In this document: in pieces, positions 51,601 through 61,502 of the stretch
How positions within the stretch are numbered: position 1 is the first letter of the stretch
Layout: each line of letters opens with the position of its first letter
DNA from: Chaenocephalus aceratus
Taxonomy: Eukaryota; Chordata; Actinopteri; Perciformes; Channichthyidae
Direction of reading: 5' to 3'
Assembly: GCA_023974075.1 (NCBI GenBank)
Contig: JAMFTG010000217.1
Span: forward strand, 167,829 to 231,828
DNA: 64,000 nt
The notes under the pieces: model-generated
What the model was told of the DNA's origin: nothing
Database searches by the model: none
The model's input: only the letters and a program-made list of their open reading frames with translations
Made by a program: the position numbers and the translations under genes

Positions 51601-54128
51601 ACTAAGTACAAGATCTGAGTACTTCTACTTTTACTAAGTACAATATCTGAGTACTTCTACTTTCACTTAAGGACAAGATCTGAGTACTTCTACTTTTACT
51701 CAAGTACAAGATCTGAGGACTTCTACTTTTACTCAAGGACAAGATCTGAGTACTTCTACTTTTACTCAAGTACAAGATCTGAGTACTTCTACTAAGTACA
51801 AGATCTGAGTACTTCTACTTTTACTCAAGGACAAGATCTGAGTACTTCTACTTTCACTTAAGGACAAGATCTGAGTACTTCTACTTTCACTCAAGTACAA
51901 GATCTGAGTACTTCTACTTTTACTCAAGTACAAGATCTGAGTACTTCTACTTTTACTCAAGGACAAGATCTGAGTACTTCTACTTTTACTAAGTACAAGA
52001 TCTGAGTACTTCTACTTTTACTCAAAGACAAGATCTGAGTACTTCTACTTTTACTCAAGTACAAGATCTGAGTACTTCTACTTTTACTAAGTACAAGATC
52101 TGAGTACTTCTACTTTTACTCAGGAACAAGATCAGAGTACTTTTACTCAAGCACAAGATCTGAGTACTTCTACTCTTACTCAAGGACAAGATGTGTGTAC
52201 TTCTTCCACCCTAGCTATGAACTACACACGTTACCAACGCTCTGAAAGCTTTCAGTTGGTCCAGATTGTAAAGCAGAGAACATGAGACTCACCTCTCGCA
52301 CGGCACAGTCGTGAGGAGCTTCATCCTCGTTGACTTTCCCCTTTGGAAAGCCCCAGCCGGACTTAGCGAGGTATCCCTGAACCAGCAGAGCCTGAAGAGA
52401 AGACCGAAGACATGTACAGTCAGCTCTCTCTCCTACTTCCATTTTCATTCGAAGGATTCGTTTTTTCTCAATAACCATTTCTTAGTACTACAATCATGGC
52501 ATTCATAGTTTCGGCAAGGTCTCTTTATTTTCTATGTTTATTATGTTGTATTTTCCCTCATTATTAGGCGTGTTCGCTGACGGTGTGCGATGATGGTAGT
52601 GCTTATATTTGATTGCAAGAATAAACGCTTCGTCAGGGGGGTATACTACGAAGCAGGATTTTAGCTTAGCCGGCTAAATTTAGTTTAGCGAGAGCGCGTA
52701 TGTTTTGGATTAGGCCAACCGGCTAACTCAAACATATCCAGGTTAGGTTGAACCGGCTTCGTAGTACAGGCCCCAGGTAGCCTATTGCTGTAGTGTAAAA
52801 GTATAAAACTACAACTCACGTTTTCTAGAGATTCATCCAGAATGATGGCTCCAAAAGTCGGCACTCCCATCTTGTACTCCTTCCACTGCTCCAGGATCTT
52901 CTGGACGTCTTCTCCATTAGGCAGCAGGAACGGACAGTGATGGAACAGTTTGCTGCCGTCAAGGAAAGCAACGTGGTGCATTTAAAACATTATTGGTAAG
53001 AGTGTAAACATCTCCCCTCTTAACTTTGTTATCATAGCAACACGTTTTTGATTGTGGAACTGTGTTTTAGTTCAACTTCTGTTCAAGTTTTGCCTGTAGG
53101 AACGTTGTGAATTGGTGAGAAAGACACTGTTGTCCTATACTATGGACTATTTTGCATAACAGGTGACCTTTAAGTCTTTGACGTGTAAGGATATCTGCTT
53201 TGGCGAAGTCTCTGATCCCGCAGTGAGGAGCTCCGGGAGTGTTCTGCATGCAGAAGTCCAGGTAGAACCAGTGGGCGAGCTCGATCTGGAAACACACCCG
53301 GATAGCGTTGTCCCTCTCCTCGCTGGGGATGTGCAGGATGAAGCGGCTGGAGACACACGGGAGAAGAATAAGAAGCTAGTGATGTATAACCACTCTGAGA
53401 GACTCATGAGTTACCAAGTAGCACAAAGTAGGGACATTGAGAAAGATTAGATTAATGAAGACGTCCTAGGGTTAATCAATAATTGTTTTTTTACTCAAGT
53501 CTACTTAACAAAAAATAAATTAACTACTTTATCATGCACTAGTGTATGTAAGAAAATAACTGTTCAATAGGAGCTAAGCTTCAATTGAACATGGCAGCTC
53601 AAAGATAACAAAGCAGGAAGTGGTTATTGATCATTAAAGTGTTCTCAAAGCTGGTGAAGGTGCAGCTAGTCTGAATGGCTTTGTAGACTGCAGGGTAGCT
53701 GGTGGATTTACTCCAGGTGGAACTAAAGTCTGATTTAACACTTGATTATATTTCACACCATTCATCCACATCTGTGAAGTAACTAAAGGTATTAAATACA
53801 TGTAGTGGAGTAAAAGTACACAGTAGCAAGACATATAAATCATCAAGTAAAGTACAAGGATCTCAAAATAGTACTTCGGTAAAGTACTTGAGTAAATCTA
53901 CTTAGTTACTTACATCAACAACAACAACAAAACCATACGTCATGCATCAACGCAGAGCGCCAGTTTTGGACTTTGCCTAGCAACAAAATCCCATTTATTT
54001 CTACTATTATCCCTTAAATGTACAATGAGCAAACAAAGAGGTCTGTGAAGTCGGTAAGGACCCGGTGCTCGGTACCTGCAGAGGTCGTCCAGCATTCCGG
54101 TCGGAATCTCCACTCTTTTTGTTTCCAT
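41733..54128 (-). CDS. dcp2: mRNA-decapping enzyme 2 (Nudix hydrolase), 11 exons
   Basis: DCP2 removes the 5' m7G cap of mRNA, with DCP1 and EDC proteins in cytoplasmic P-bodies, committing mRNA to 5'-3' decay. Exons: 54076-54128, 53195-53346, 52820-52947, 52293-52391, 48567-48719, 47771-47883, 46808-46912, 46118-46223, 42908-42997, 42412-42463, 41733-41833, giving 1152 bp (383 residues; human about 420). Visible parts are the N-terminal regulatory domain starting METKRVEIP, the Nudix box (GKVNEDE, then [10 protein letters not shown] with the metal-binding glutamates), the Box B region ([23 protein letters not shown]), a low-complexity C-terminal half, and the conserved end [13 protein letters not shown]. 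All phases agree. Intron 2 is AT-AC (U12 type). Intron 4 splits the Nudix box and holds a 3.4-kb minisatellite. Confidence 0.97.
42048..42400 (-). mobile_element. LINE/SINE 3' end (inverse relative of 30380-30660) with 15-bp tandem repeats
   Basis: It begins with ATCAAATCAAG and GGTCGAGCCAAAGTGCTGG and ends with GAGAAACCTCAGGGAGAG. At about 42203-42310 it contains seven or so copies of CCCTCTGTCCTCAGA. It lies in dcp2 intron 10. Confidence 0.65.
42412..42463 (-). CDS. dcp2: dcp2 exon 10
   Basis: The acceptor AG is at 42465-42464 and the donor GTTTG starts at 42411. It is 52 bp: [17 protein letters not shown], matching human EKKLHPRKLQDNFE. The correct frame is not the longest open one. Confidence 0.9.
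42566..42664. repeat. (TA)n microsatellite, compound
   Basis: Runs of TATATA with TATG variants, in dcp2 intron 9. Confidence 0.9.
42666..42846 (-). mobile_element. tRNA-derived SINE
   Basis: Minus-strand copy of the 32350-32545 family: tail GTTAGACGCTTTTAT at the left, CACAACGACATGCTGACTGC body, head GTGGCTCAGTGAG at about 42840. Confidence 0.75.
42908..42997 (-). CDS. dcp2: dcp2 exon 9
   Basis: The acceptor AG is at 42999-42998 and the donor GTACAAT starts at 42907. Exactly 30 codons, low complexity: [16 protein letters not shown] ... NDNGANNQQ. Assigned from splice sites, phase and position. Confidence 0.8.
43386..44185. mobile_element. TTAA-flanked MITE family A, interrupted copy
   Basis: TTAA is at 43386-43389 and 44182-44185. 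It begins AGGTGGGGTAGGTAAGAG and ends CTCCCCCACCT. It splits an L2-like 3' end (CACTGTTGGAGGAGCCTG on the left, CATTTCTACACTGTAGC on the right). It is itself interrupted at 43530-43969. Confidence 0.75.
43530..43969 (-). mobile_element. Retroposon-like insertion with (AAT)n tail, nested in the MITE
   Basis: Compared with the intact copy at 46977-47339, the insert lies between two CCAGAT words (43524-43529 and 43964-43969), a 6-bp target duplication. The left edge is (AAT)n and TATATAGCGCTTTTCTGAA, as in fish LINE 3' ends read on the minus strand. Confidence 0.65.
44608..44769. repeat. (GATA)n/(GATG)n microsatellite
   Basis: About 40 tetranucleotide units of GATA and GATG mixed. Confidence 0.95.
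44770..45003 (-). mobile_element. tRNA-derived SINE, copy 2
   Basis: Same family as 7692-7919: minus-strand head GGCGGTGGTGGCGAAGTCG, B box GGTCACCAGTTCAAGTCCC, body CGAGGTGTCCCTGAGCAAGG. Confidence 0.75.
45355..45490. mobile_element. L2-like LINE 3' end fragment
   Basis: (ATTAC)n tail then TTTAGCTGACGCTGTTATCC and AGAGACTTACAGTAAGTACA, the widespread fish L2/SINE terminus. Confidence 0.6.
45621..46012 (+). mobile_element. LINE remnant with 3' end
   Basis: Worn coding sequence ([14 protein letters not shown] resembles the C-terminal segment of L2/Rex ORF2) is followed by GCCCTTTGAGGCATTTCTTG and AATAAATGTTGATTTGATTG. It is not functional and lies in dcp2 intron 8. Confidence 0.5.
46118..46223 (-). 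CDS. dcp2: dcp2 exon 8
   Basis: The acceptor AG is at 46225-46224 and the donor GTGAAAG starts at 46117. It reads [17 protein letters not shown] and QLSQYEINQ, a divergent C-terminal region supported by phase on both sides. Confidence 0.85.
46808..46912 (-). CDS. dcp2: dcp2 exon 7
   Basis: The acceptor AG is at 46914-46913 and the donor GTAAAG starts at 46807. It reads [20 protein letters not shown] ... NTPNKPSDN, matching human [20 protein letters not shown]. Confidence 0.93.
46977..47339. mobile_element. TTAA-flanked MITE family A, near-complete copy
   Basis: TTAA is at the left; the right flank is CTAA (mutated). It keeps the AGAATTTGAAAGTACGCAGC and CATCCAGTTACTTTAGCC blocks uninterrupted, so it serves as the empty-site reference for 43386-44185. 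It lies in dcp2 intron 6. Confidence 0.7.
47771..47883 (-). CDS. dcp2: dcp2 exon 6 (Box B region)
   Basis: The acceptor AG is at 47885-47884 and the donor GTGAGC starts at 47770. It reads [20 protein letters not shown] and [17 protein letters not shown], nearly identical to vertebrate DCP2. Confidence 0.96.
48320..48500 (-). repeat. Interspersed repeat, copy 2 of an inverted pair
   Basis: Inverse of 19800-19995; shares CAATTAATTTGCTCCCAGAC and TAATCTGCAACCCAATATTC. It lies in dcp2 intron 5. Confidence 0.55.
48567..48719 (-). CDS. dcp2: dcp2 exon 5 (second half of Nudix box)
   Basis: The acceptor AG is at 48721-48720 and the donor GTAGGA starts at 48566. It is 51 codons, starting [12 protein letters not shown] (Nudix glutamates) and containing RLYIIPGV and [13 protein letters not shown]. 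Confidence 0.96.
48751..52212 (-). repeat. 33-bp minisatellite, about 100 copies, in dcp2 intron 4
   Basis: The unit is TACTTCTACTTTTACTCAAG then GACAAGATCTGAG, with GTACAAGATC and GAGGACTTC variants. The left edge carries the carrier-element end GTGGTGTAAAGTAACTAAGT. Each unit has an AGATCT. Eleven-residue periodic open frames are artefacts. Same unit as 16690-17076 and 54476-55013. Confidence 0.95.
52293..52391 (-). CDS. dcp2: dcp2 exon 4 (first half of Nudix box)
   Basis: The acceptor AG is at 52393-52392 and the donor GTGAGT starts at 52292. It is 33 codons: [20 protein letters not shown] then [12 protein letters not shown], with the Nudix Gly and first Glu. Confidence 0.97.
52627..52776. 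mobile_element. Small MITE (TACTACGAAGC ends)
   Basis: The left GGGGTATACTACGAAGCAGG and right CCGGCTTCGTAGTACAGGCC ends are imperfect inverses. It is about 150 bp, in dcp2 intron 3. Confidence 0.6.
52820..52947 (-). CDS. dcp2: dcp2 exon 3
   Basis: It starts after an AC acceptor (...GCAGCAAAC at 52948) and ends before the donor GTGAGT (52819). The two leading bases TG join the G of exon 2 to make [20 protein letters not shown]. It contains [20 protein letters not shown]. Confidence 0.95.
52948..53194 (-). other. U12-type AT-AC intron of dcp2 (intron 2)
   Basis: The 5' splice site is ATATCCTT (from 53194) and the branch-point region is TTTCCTTGAC (52967-52958, branch A at 52959). The 3' end is AC at 52949-52948, 11 nt after the branch A. 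All three match the minor-spliceosome consensus. No GT-AG alternative near these edges keeps the conserved AKAVF reading. Length 247 bp. Confidence 0.92.
53147..53175. mobile_element. Terminal remnant of TTAA family B element
   Basis: Reverse complement CTTAAAGGTCACCTGTTATG matches the family B end. It lies about 20 bp from the AT-AC donor, inside the U12 intron. Confidence 0.45.
53195..53346 (-). CDS. dcp2: dcp2 exon 2
   Basis: The acceptor AG is at 53348-53347; the exon ends G before ATATCC. It reads [38 protein letters not shown] and GIRDFAKA, near-identical to human DCP2. Confidence 0.97.
53635..53930 (+). mobile_element. Fragment of the 33-bp-minisatellite carrier element
   Basis: Collinear with about 55180-55500 (TTCTCAAAGCTGGTGAAGGT, GGTGGATTTACTCCAGGTGG). 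It lies in dcp2 intron 1 and has no array here. Confidence 0.6.
54076..54128 (-). CDS. dcp2: dcp2 exon 1 (start)
   Basis: The ATG at 54128-54126 starts [17 protein letters not shown], the conserved vertebrate start. The donor GTACCG starts at 54075. An in-frame ATG five codons upstream ([10 protein letters not shown]) could extend the protein, but conservation favours METKR. Confidence 0.95.
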
Positions 54129-54475
54129 GTTGGAGGAAAACATCGCGATATCTCAGAGCAAACAGGCGCTACAGCCTTAAGAACAGCAGCTCCATCTGCA
54201 CGTGCACCTCAGGTGAGCCCCAGACCAACATTAGATACACCAAATCACCTAGAAATTTAAAAAATAAGTCTTCTTGCTCCTCCACCGATAACTGGAGGGA
54301 TTCTGCTGCTTCTTCCTCCTCCTCCTTTGCTTCTTCTTCTTCTTCTTCATCGCGGATTAATACAAACTCTTATGCACATACCGCCACCTATCGTGCAGGA
54401 GCATGTCGATCACAATCAGTCTGAAATAAGAAAGGGCACTATATTCTAGAAACAGTGCAGTGTTCAGAGGGGGGA

Positions 54476-55500
54476 GAAGTACTCAGATCTTGTACTTGAG
54501 TAAAAGTAGAAGTACTCAGATCTTGTACTGAGTAAAGTAGAGTACTCAGGTCTTTTACTTGAGTAAAAGTAGAAGTACTCAGATCTTGTTCTTGAGTAAA
54601 AGTAGAAGTACTCAGATCTTGTACTCGAGTAAAAGTAGAAGTACTCAGATCTTGTTCTTGAGGAAAAGTAGAAGTACTCAGATCTTGTACTCGAGTAAAA
54701 GTAGAAGTACTCAGATCTTGTACTCGAGTAAAAGTAGAAGTACTCAGATCTTGTACTCAAGTAAAAGTAGAAGTACTCAGATCTTGTACTTGAGTAAAAG
54801 TAGAAGTACTCAGATCTTGTTCTTGAGTAAAAGTAGAAGTACTCAGATCTTGTACTCGAGTAAAAGTAGAAGTACTCAGATCTTGTACTCGAGTAAAAGT
54901 AGAAGTACTCAGATCTTGTACTTGAGTAAAAGTAGAAGTACTCAGATCTTGTACTTGAGTAAAAGCAGAAGTACTCAGATCTTGTACTTGAGTAAAAGTA
55001 GAAGTACCAGAGTGTAGGAATACTCTGTTACAGTAAAAGTCCTGCATTCAAAATGTTCCTCAAGTAAAAGTAGAAAAGTATTATCATCAAAATATAGTTA
55101 AAGACAGTAAAAGTAGTCGTTGTGCAGATTGGTCCATTTCAGAATAATATATATGATATGTTTTATAATGATTGATCATGAAAGTGTTCTCAAAGCTGGT
55201 GAAGGTGCAGCTAGTCTGAATGACTTTGTAGACTGCAGGGTAGCTGGTGGATTTACTCCAGGTGGAACTAAAGTCTGATTCAACACTTGATTATATTTCA
55301 CATCACTCATCCACATCTGTGAAGTAACTAAAGGTATTAAATACATGTAGTGGAGTAAAAGTACACGATTTACCTCTGAGCTGTAGTGGAGTAGAAGTAC
55401 AAAGTAGCAGAAAATGGAAATAGTAAAGTACAACTTCCTCAAAATTGTACTTAAGTTCAGTACTTGAGTAAATCCACTTAGCTTCTTCCCACCTCTGGCA
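54476..55500 (+). repeat. Carrier element with 33-bp minisatellite (about 16 copies)
   Basis: Array at 54476-55013 with AGTACTCAGATCTTGTACT units, then the element body (GAGTGTAGGAATACTCTG; GTACTTGAGTAAATCCACTT near 55460). It begins about 350 bp upstream of the dcp2 start codon, so it may lie close to the promoter. Confidence 0.85.
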
Positions 55501-56246
55501 CACTTTGGCAATATGTATTAGGTTTAGAAAGCTGTTTTGCTACCTTGCTCAAGCTATTTGAAATTCAAGTCATAATTTACAATAACTCCCAGACTTGATA
55601 CCGCCATTTTAATTGTTATGACTTAAACAATTAGCCGAGTCACTGTCTAACTCGAGGCTTCTCATTAGACCCTTTTCATCCTTGTTTACACTCTTATCTT
55701 ATAAACCCACACCTCCACTTCTGCAGCTGGCATAGTTAGTTAGGCATTCTTTGAAATAAATCCCAAAGAATTCACAATTCTGGGCTTGAATTCAAATCAC
55801 ATGCTTAATACTGGGATTTAATTAAATGGGTGAGTGCTCTGCCCCCCTACTAACACCTCTTTGTGCCAAATCATCAAACTAAATCTGGTCAAGCAATGTC
55901 CCTGTCTTCACCGGTCTTAAATTGGACGTTTTTTAAAACTGATTCCACTAAACTTTACTTTATGATAGAGGTCATGCCATCTCTTATTCACAGTTGTCAG
56001 TCAGCCGTCAAACAATATGTATGACTGATGATTGAAACATGATAAGATTGACGGTGCTGCTGCCAGTGTGTCAGCTAAGCACAGATATACATCCCTGCCC
56101 ACAGGAACATAAGTCCTGAGTGTCATGTCCTGATCAGCTTATCACAGGGAACAGGAAACCTACTCTGACACCCACAAGTACTCTGATCTGGTCGAACAGT
56201 TCACCAGCTCAAAGATGCAAGCAGTCTTTCAATGTCACATGGGCGG
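55501..56246. other. Intergenic, no feature recognised
   Basis: AT-rich sequence with no coding, RNA or clear repeat signal. Confidence 0.35.
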
Positions 56247-58940
56247 AGATGGCAAAAGTTCACACATCCTTTACTCTAGTTTGAAAATACTCAGGTGAAA
56301 AGTAGAAGTACTGACTAAACTTCTTTACTCAAGTCAAAGTAAAGAGGCTTTGAAATGTACTTCAGTAAAAAGTACCCATAGCTAGCAGCTGCTTTAAAGA
56401 GTACCTGACCTCCCTTTATATTAATAGAACAATAATGTCATTGTTAGCTAATGAATGTTTCCATGGGAACAACGGCAACATGACAACGTTTCCATTGGTC
56501 CCTCTTCTTTAGAGAAGACCAGGAAGTGATGGATACACGGATCGTATTCCAATCAATAGGCACGCAGTGACTCTAAAGAATAATGATCACGCACCAACAC
56601 ACATTCAGACTAAAGGAACCAGCTGTTTGGGAAATGAGAGAAGTAGAAAGTACAGGTATTTGGGTTCAACATGAGAGAAGTAGAAAGTACAGGTATTTTA
56701 GTTCAACATGAGAGAAGTAGAAAGTACATGTATTTGGGTTCAACATGTAAGAAGTAGAAAGTACAGGTATTTGAGTTCAACATGTGAGAAGTAGAAAGTA
56801 CAGGTATTTGTGTTCAACAAGAAGTAGAAAGTACAGGTATTTGTGTTCAACATGTGAGAAGTAGAAAGTACAGGTATTTGTGTTCAACATGTAAGAAGTA
56901 GAAAGTACAGGTATTTGTGTTCAACATGTAAGAAGTAGAAAGTACAGGTATTTGAGTTCAACATGTGAGAAGTAGAAAGTACAGGTATTTGTGTTCAACA
57001 AGAAGTAGAAAGTACAGGTATTTGAGTTCAACAAGAAGTAGAAAGTACAGGTATTTGTGTTCAACAAGTTAGAAGTAGAAAGTACAGGTATTTGAGTTCA
57101 ACATGTGAGAAGTAGAAAGTACAGGTATTTGTGTTCAACAAGAAGTAGAAAGTACAGGTATTTGAGTTCAACAAGAAGTAGAAGGTACAGGTATTTGTGT
57201 TCAACAAGTTAGAAGTAGAAAGTACAGGTATTTGAGTTCAACATGTGAGAAGTAGAAAGTACAGGTATTTGAGTTCAACATGTAAGAAGTAGAAAGTACA
57301 GGTATTTGTGTTCAACATGTAAGAAGTAGAAAGTATAGGTATTTCGGTTCAACGTGTAAGAAGTAGAAAGTACAGGTATTTGAGTTCAACATGTGAGAAG
57401 TAGAAAGTACAGGTATTTGAGTTCAACATGTAAGAAGTAGAAAGTACAGGTACTTGAGTTCAACATGTAAGAAGTAGAAAGTACAGGTATTTGAGTTCAA
57501 TATGTAAGAAGTAGAAAGTACAGGTATTTGTGTTCAAAATGAGAGAAGTAGAAGTACAGGTATTTGAGTTCAACATGTGAGAAGTAGAAAGTACAGGTAT
57601 TTGAGTTCAAAGTGTCAGAAGTAGAAAGTACAGGTATTTGAGTTCAACATGTAAGAAGTAGAAAGTACAGGTATTTGAGTTCAAAGTGTCAGAAGTAGAA
57701 AGTACAGGTATTTGAGTTCAACATGAGAGAAGTAAGAAAGTACAGGTATTTGAGTTCAAAGTGTCAGAAGTAGAAAGTACAGGTATTTGTGTTCAACATG
57801 TGAGAAGTAGAAAGTACAGGTATTTGAGTTCAACATGTAAGAAGTAGAAAGTACAGTTATTTGAGTTTCAACATGTGAGAAGTAGAAAGTACAGGTATTT
57901 GAGTTCACATGTGAGAAGTAGAAAGTACAGTTATTTGAGTTCAACATGTAAGAAGTAGAAAGTACAGGTATTTGAGTTCAACATGTAAGAAGTAGAAAGT
58001 ACAGGTATTTGTGTTCAACATGTAAGAAGTAGAAAGTACAGGTATTTGGGTTCAACATGTGAGAAGTAGAAAGTACAGGTATTTGAGTTCAACATGTGAG
58101 AAGTAGAAAGTACAGGTATTTGAGTTCAACATGTAAGAAGTAGAAAGTACAGGTATTTGTGTTCAACATGTGAGAAGTAGAAAGTACAGGTATTTGTGTT
58201 CAACATGTAAGAAGTAGAAAGTACAGGTATTTGATTCAACATGTAGAAGTAGAAAGTACAGGTATTTGAGTTCAACATGTAAGAAGTAGAAAGTACAGGT
58301 ATTTGTGTTCAACATGTGAGAAGTAGAAAGTACAGGTATTGTGTTCAACATGTAAGAAGTAGAAAGTACAGGTATTTGTGTTCAACATGTGAGAAGTAGA
58401 AAGTACAGGTATTTGTGTAACATGTAAGAGTAGAAAGTACAGGTATTTGTTGTTCAACATGTAAGAAGTAGAAAGTACAGGTATTTGTGTTCAACATGTA
58501 AGAAGTAGAAAGTACAGGTATTTGTGTTCAACATGTGAGAAGTAGAAAGTACAGGTATTTGTGTTCAACATGTAAGAGTAGAAAGTACAGGTATTTGAGT
58601 TTCAACATGTAAGAAGTAGAAAAGTACAGGTATTTGAGTTCAACATGTAAGAAGTAGAAAGTACAGGTATTTGAGTTCAACATGTAAGAAGTAGAAAGTA
58701 CAGGTATTTGTGTTCAACATGTGAGAAGTAGAAAGTACAGTATTTGTGTTCAACATGTAAGAAGTAGAAAGTACAGGTATTTGTGTTCAACATGTAAGAA
58801 GTAAAAGTACAGGTATTTTGAGTTCAACATGTAAGAAGTCGTCAGAAAAATAAGTAGTGGAGTAAAGTACTGATACCATAAAAATGTACTTAAGTACAGT
58901 AACGAAGTATTTGTACTCCACTACTTCTCACCTCTGCACA
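56247..58940. repeat. Interspersed element carrying about 58 copies of a 37-bp minisatellite
   Basis: Same carrier as 25890-26705. The array spans about 56640-58840 with AAGTAGAAAGTACAGGTATT core units and variable-length linkers (GTTCAACATGTAAG, GTTCAACAAG). Confidence 0.92.
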
Positions 58941-59289
58941 TGGGAAGGAACGTATTTGGACGGTATAAAAAATATGTATCATTTATGTTGCTCACTCCTC
59001 TTGTGATTCACCACTCGTCCATATCTGCTCCTGATAGGAAGGGACCTCTCAAGGACAGTGCATGCTTCTGTTACTTGTGTACTTAAAGAAAAAAACAATG
59101 AAAGAACTTGTCGTGAGTCACTGATAAAGCTCAGGAATCAACAAGTTGAGCTGTCTGTGGTTGTGTCATACATGTGAACAAATGAAGGTACACGTGTTGT
59201 CATTGGACGGGTCATGAGGGGTTGAGGCCCGTTTCACTGGTCATTTGGATAGTATGGTAACACCTTATGTGTCATTGTGAAGGCCTAGT
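58941..59289. other. Intergenic, no feature recognised
   Basis: Nothing supportable is seen here. Confidence 0.3.
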
Positions 59290-60012
59290 GTAAAGCAAAC
59301 ATATTTTAAACAGGGTTTTTTCCCGTTTGGTCAAATGCTTTTACATCCTAAAAACAATCAGTAAATCAAATGCTCTGACCAATGTTTTTTGAAGGACTAA
59401 GTTTATGAATTCAGTCATTTCATTCAGACTGGAACAAATGATTGGACAGCCAGTCTACCAGCTAACTATCTAGCTAGCTACCTACCTTGGGGCTATCTAC
59501 TTAGCTGCCTAGCTGCCTAACTACCTAGCTAACTACCTATATATACCTACATCCCTAGTTAGCTTTCTACCTACCTACCCTACCTACATAGTTAGCTATT
59601 TACCTAGTTAGCTATTTACCTAGTTAGCGATATACCTAGTTAGCTATTTACCTAGTTAGCGATATACCTAGTTAGCTATCCACCTACCTACCTACCTCCC
59701 TAGTTAACTAGTTAGCGTTCTACCTACCTACCTACCTACATACCCTACTACCTACCCTAGTTAGCTATTTTACCTAGTTAGCGATATACCTAGTTAGCTA
59801 TCCACCTACCTACCTACTTTCCTAGTTAGCTCCCTAGTTAACTACCTACCTAGCTAGCTACCTAGTTACCTACCTATATACCTAGTTACCTATCTATACC
59901 TAGTTACCCATACTTACCTACCTCTGGCTTTCAATAGCTGTCAGGTGTGAATAGTAACAGTAGCCATGTCAATAATTTATGTTAATAATCATACTTTATG
60001 TTAATGATACAC
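59290..60012 (+). repeat. 0.7-kb direct repeat with CTAC-rich core, copy 1
   Basis: Begins AGCAAACATATTTTAAACAG and ends TGTTAATGATACACG, as in 61503-62193. The core mixes CCTAGTTAGCTA and CTACCTACC words. Confidence 0.85.
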
Positions 60013-61502
60013 GTTTTGGAGGAGTGACTTCGGAGGGAGGTCTGAAGGGAGGGGGCTGACAGTGTTACCAATTCTTAGACTAATTAAAAATATAATCGTA
60101 TAGTCATGCTTGCTTCTCCAATGTTATCTATTCAAGCTTTAAGTCTACTCATTATAAAGTAAGTGGAACCAATTGCACACGGCACAATGGCCTCATCATG
60201 TGCCCGTTTCTGTAGGTGACATAAAGTTCATGGGTGCAAATCAGTGTGTGTGGCTGTGGGGTGACAGGCACAGCTGGTGTTTGGGAGAGCGTTCAGGGGG
60301 GTAACAAGCCCCTAACAGGCTAAGTGATGGATGTCTGACTGCTAAGCCTCACGCTACAAAGGAGCCACTAAAGCTGCTGAAGACACTCAGACTAAAACCT
60401 GGCCTGGATTCACTGGAGCGCCGGGGGGCAGACACAAGGACGCAGGATTTATACTAACGAGGTGTTGGTGTCTGTAAACATCTGTCAACAAAGTGAGTGA
60501 AGACAGTATGCAAGGTTTCAATTCACCCATCTATTTTCTTACCCTTTTTTACCGTAAAAAGTCATTAGCAGTTGAAGCGGGGTATACAAACACAGAAATT
60601 ACACCCATATTCAAAATCTGATTGGCTGTAACTCAAACACTCTTCAACAATAAGTAAGGGAACACTATGTGGAGACTTTCTTAGACAAACCATCATCATA
60701 TCATTGAGACAAATCCACTCAAAACTGCACAATAACACACACAGACTTTTATGAAAGTTAAACTGAGATATTTGTATACATGCATTTTTTTGCATAATGA
60801 TAAGGTTTTATTTTGGTACACTTAATTTTAGCTTATTTTGATGCTACAGTTCATGCCAAAAATCAAAAGTACATTTGACAAATACATACCTCTGTTTCTG
60901 TGCATACAAATAAATCATGATCAGGTTACTCAAGATAATCCCACAGACCTTGTTGTGATCGGTTTGTTGTAACTACTTTGTATCTACCGGACCACACCCT
61001 AACCCTAACAAACCCCCACTCAAATCAAAGTATGAACTTAAAACTAGAAATCTAAACTGTACCTTATTTGCAATTTGCTTTAAATGTTGCTTCTCGTGTT
61101 CCTTTCCCACAGTTAAACATGTGTTTCTTTTAACACATGTCATCTAAAGACATTTCTATTGTGTTTTTCACAATGTATTGTATTTTTAGCACTTCTTAAC
61201 ACGTAGCTTGTGTGGTCATTTAATATGTTATGATTATGATGTTTTAATGTTCAGGTCAATCTTAAAGGACAGAGAACAAGAATCCATTGGTCGTTGAGAC
61301 TTGATTGAAGTCGTTTTAAATAGTGCCAGTTTTTATTGATTTATAAAAGTTTATTTTATTTGCATATTGACTGGTGAATGTGCCATTTAATTTGTGTTTT
61401 ACGACCGCTGTATTCGTCTTCCTCGCCTGTATCGTGTTGTGTTCATTTGTTGTAACTTTGTTCATGCTGCCCTCTTGGCCAGGTGGCTCTTGAAAAAGAC
61501 AT
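60013..61502. other. Intergenic between duplicated blocks
   Basis: No gene recognised. AT-rich, with scattered short open frames lacking conserved peptides. Confidence 0.35.

Noticed and set aside
48751..52212. CRISPR-like look: regular repeats of about 33 bp
   Set aside because: Units are directly contiguous with no unique spacers, and the genome is a vertebrate; it is a minisatellite.
52940..52960. Conventional AG acceptor (GACGGCAG) for dcp2 exon 3
   Set aside because: It would add C-AAA-C before the conserved TGTTC and has no GT donor partner; the AC acceptor with U12 motifs explains the reading exactly.
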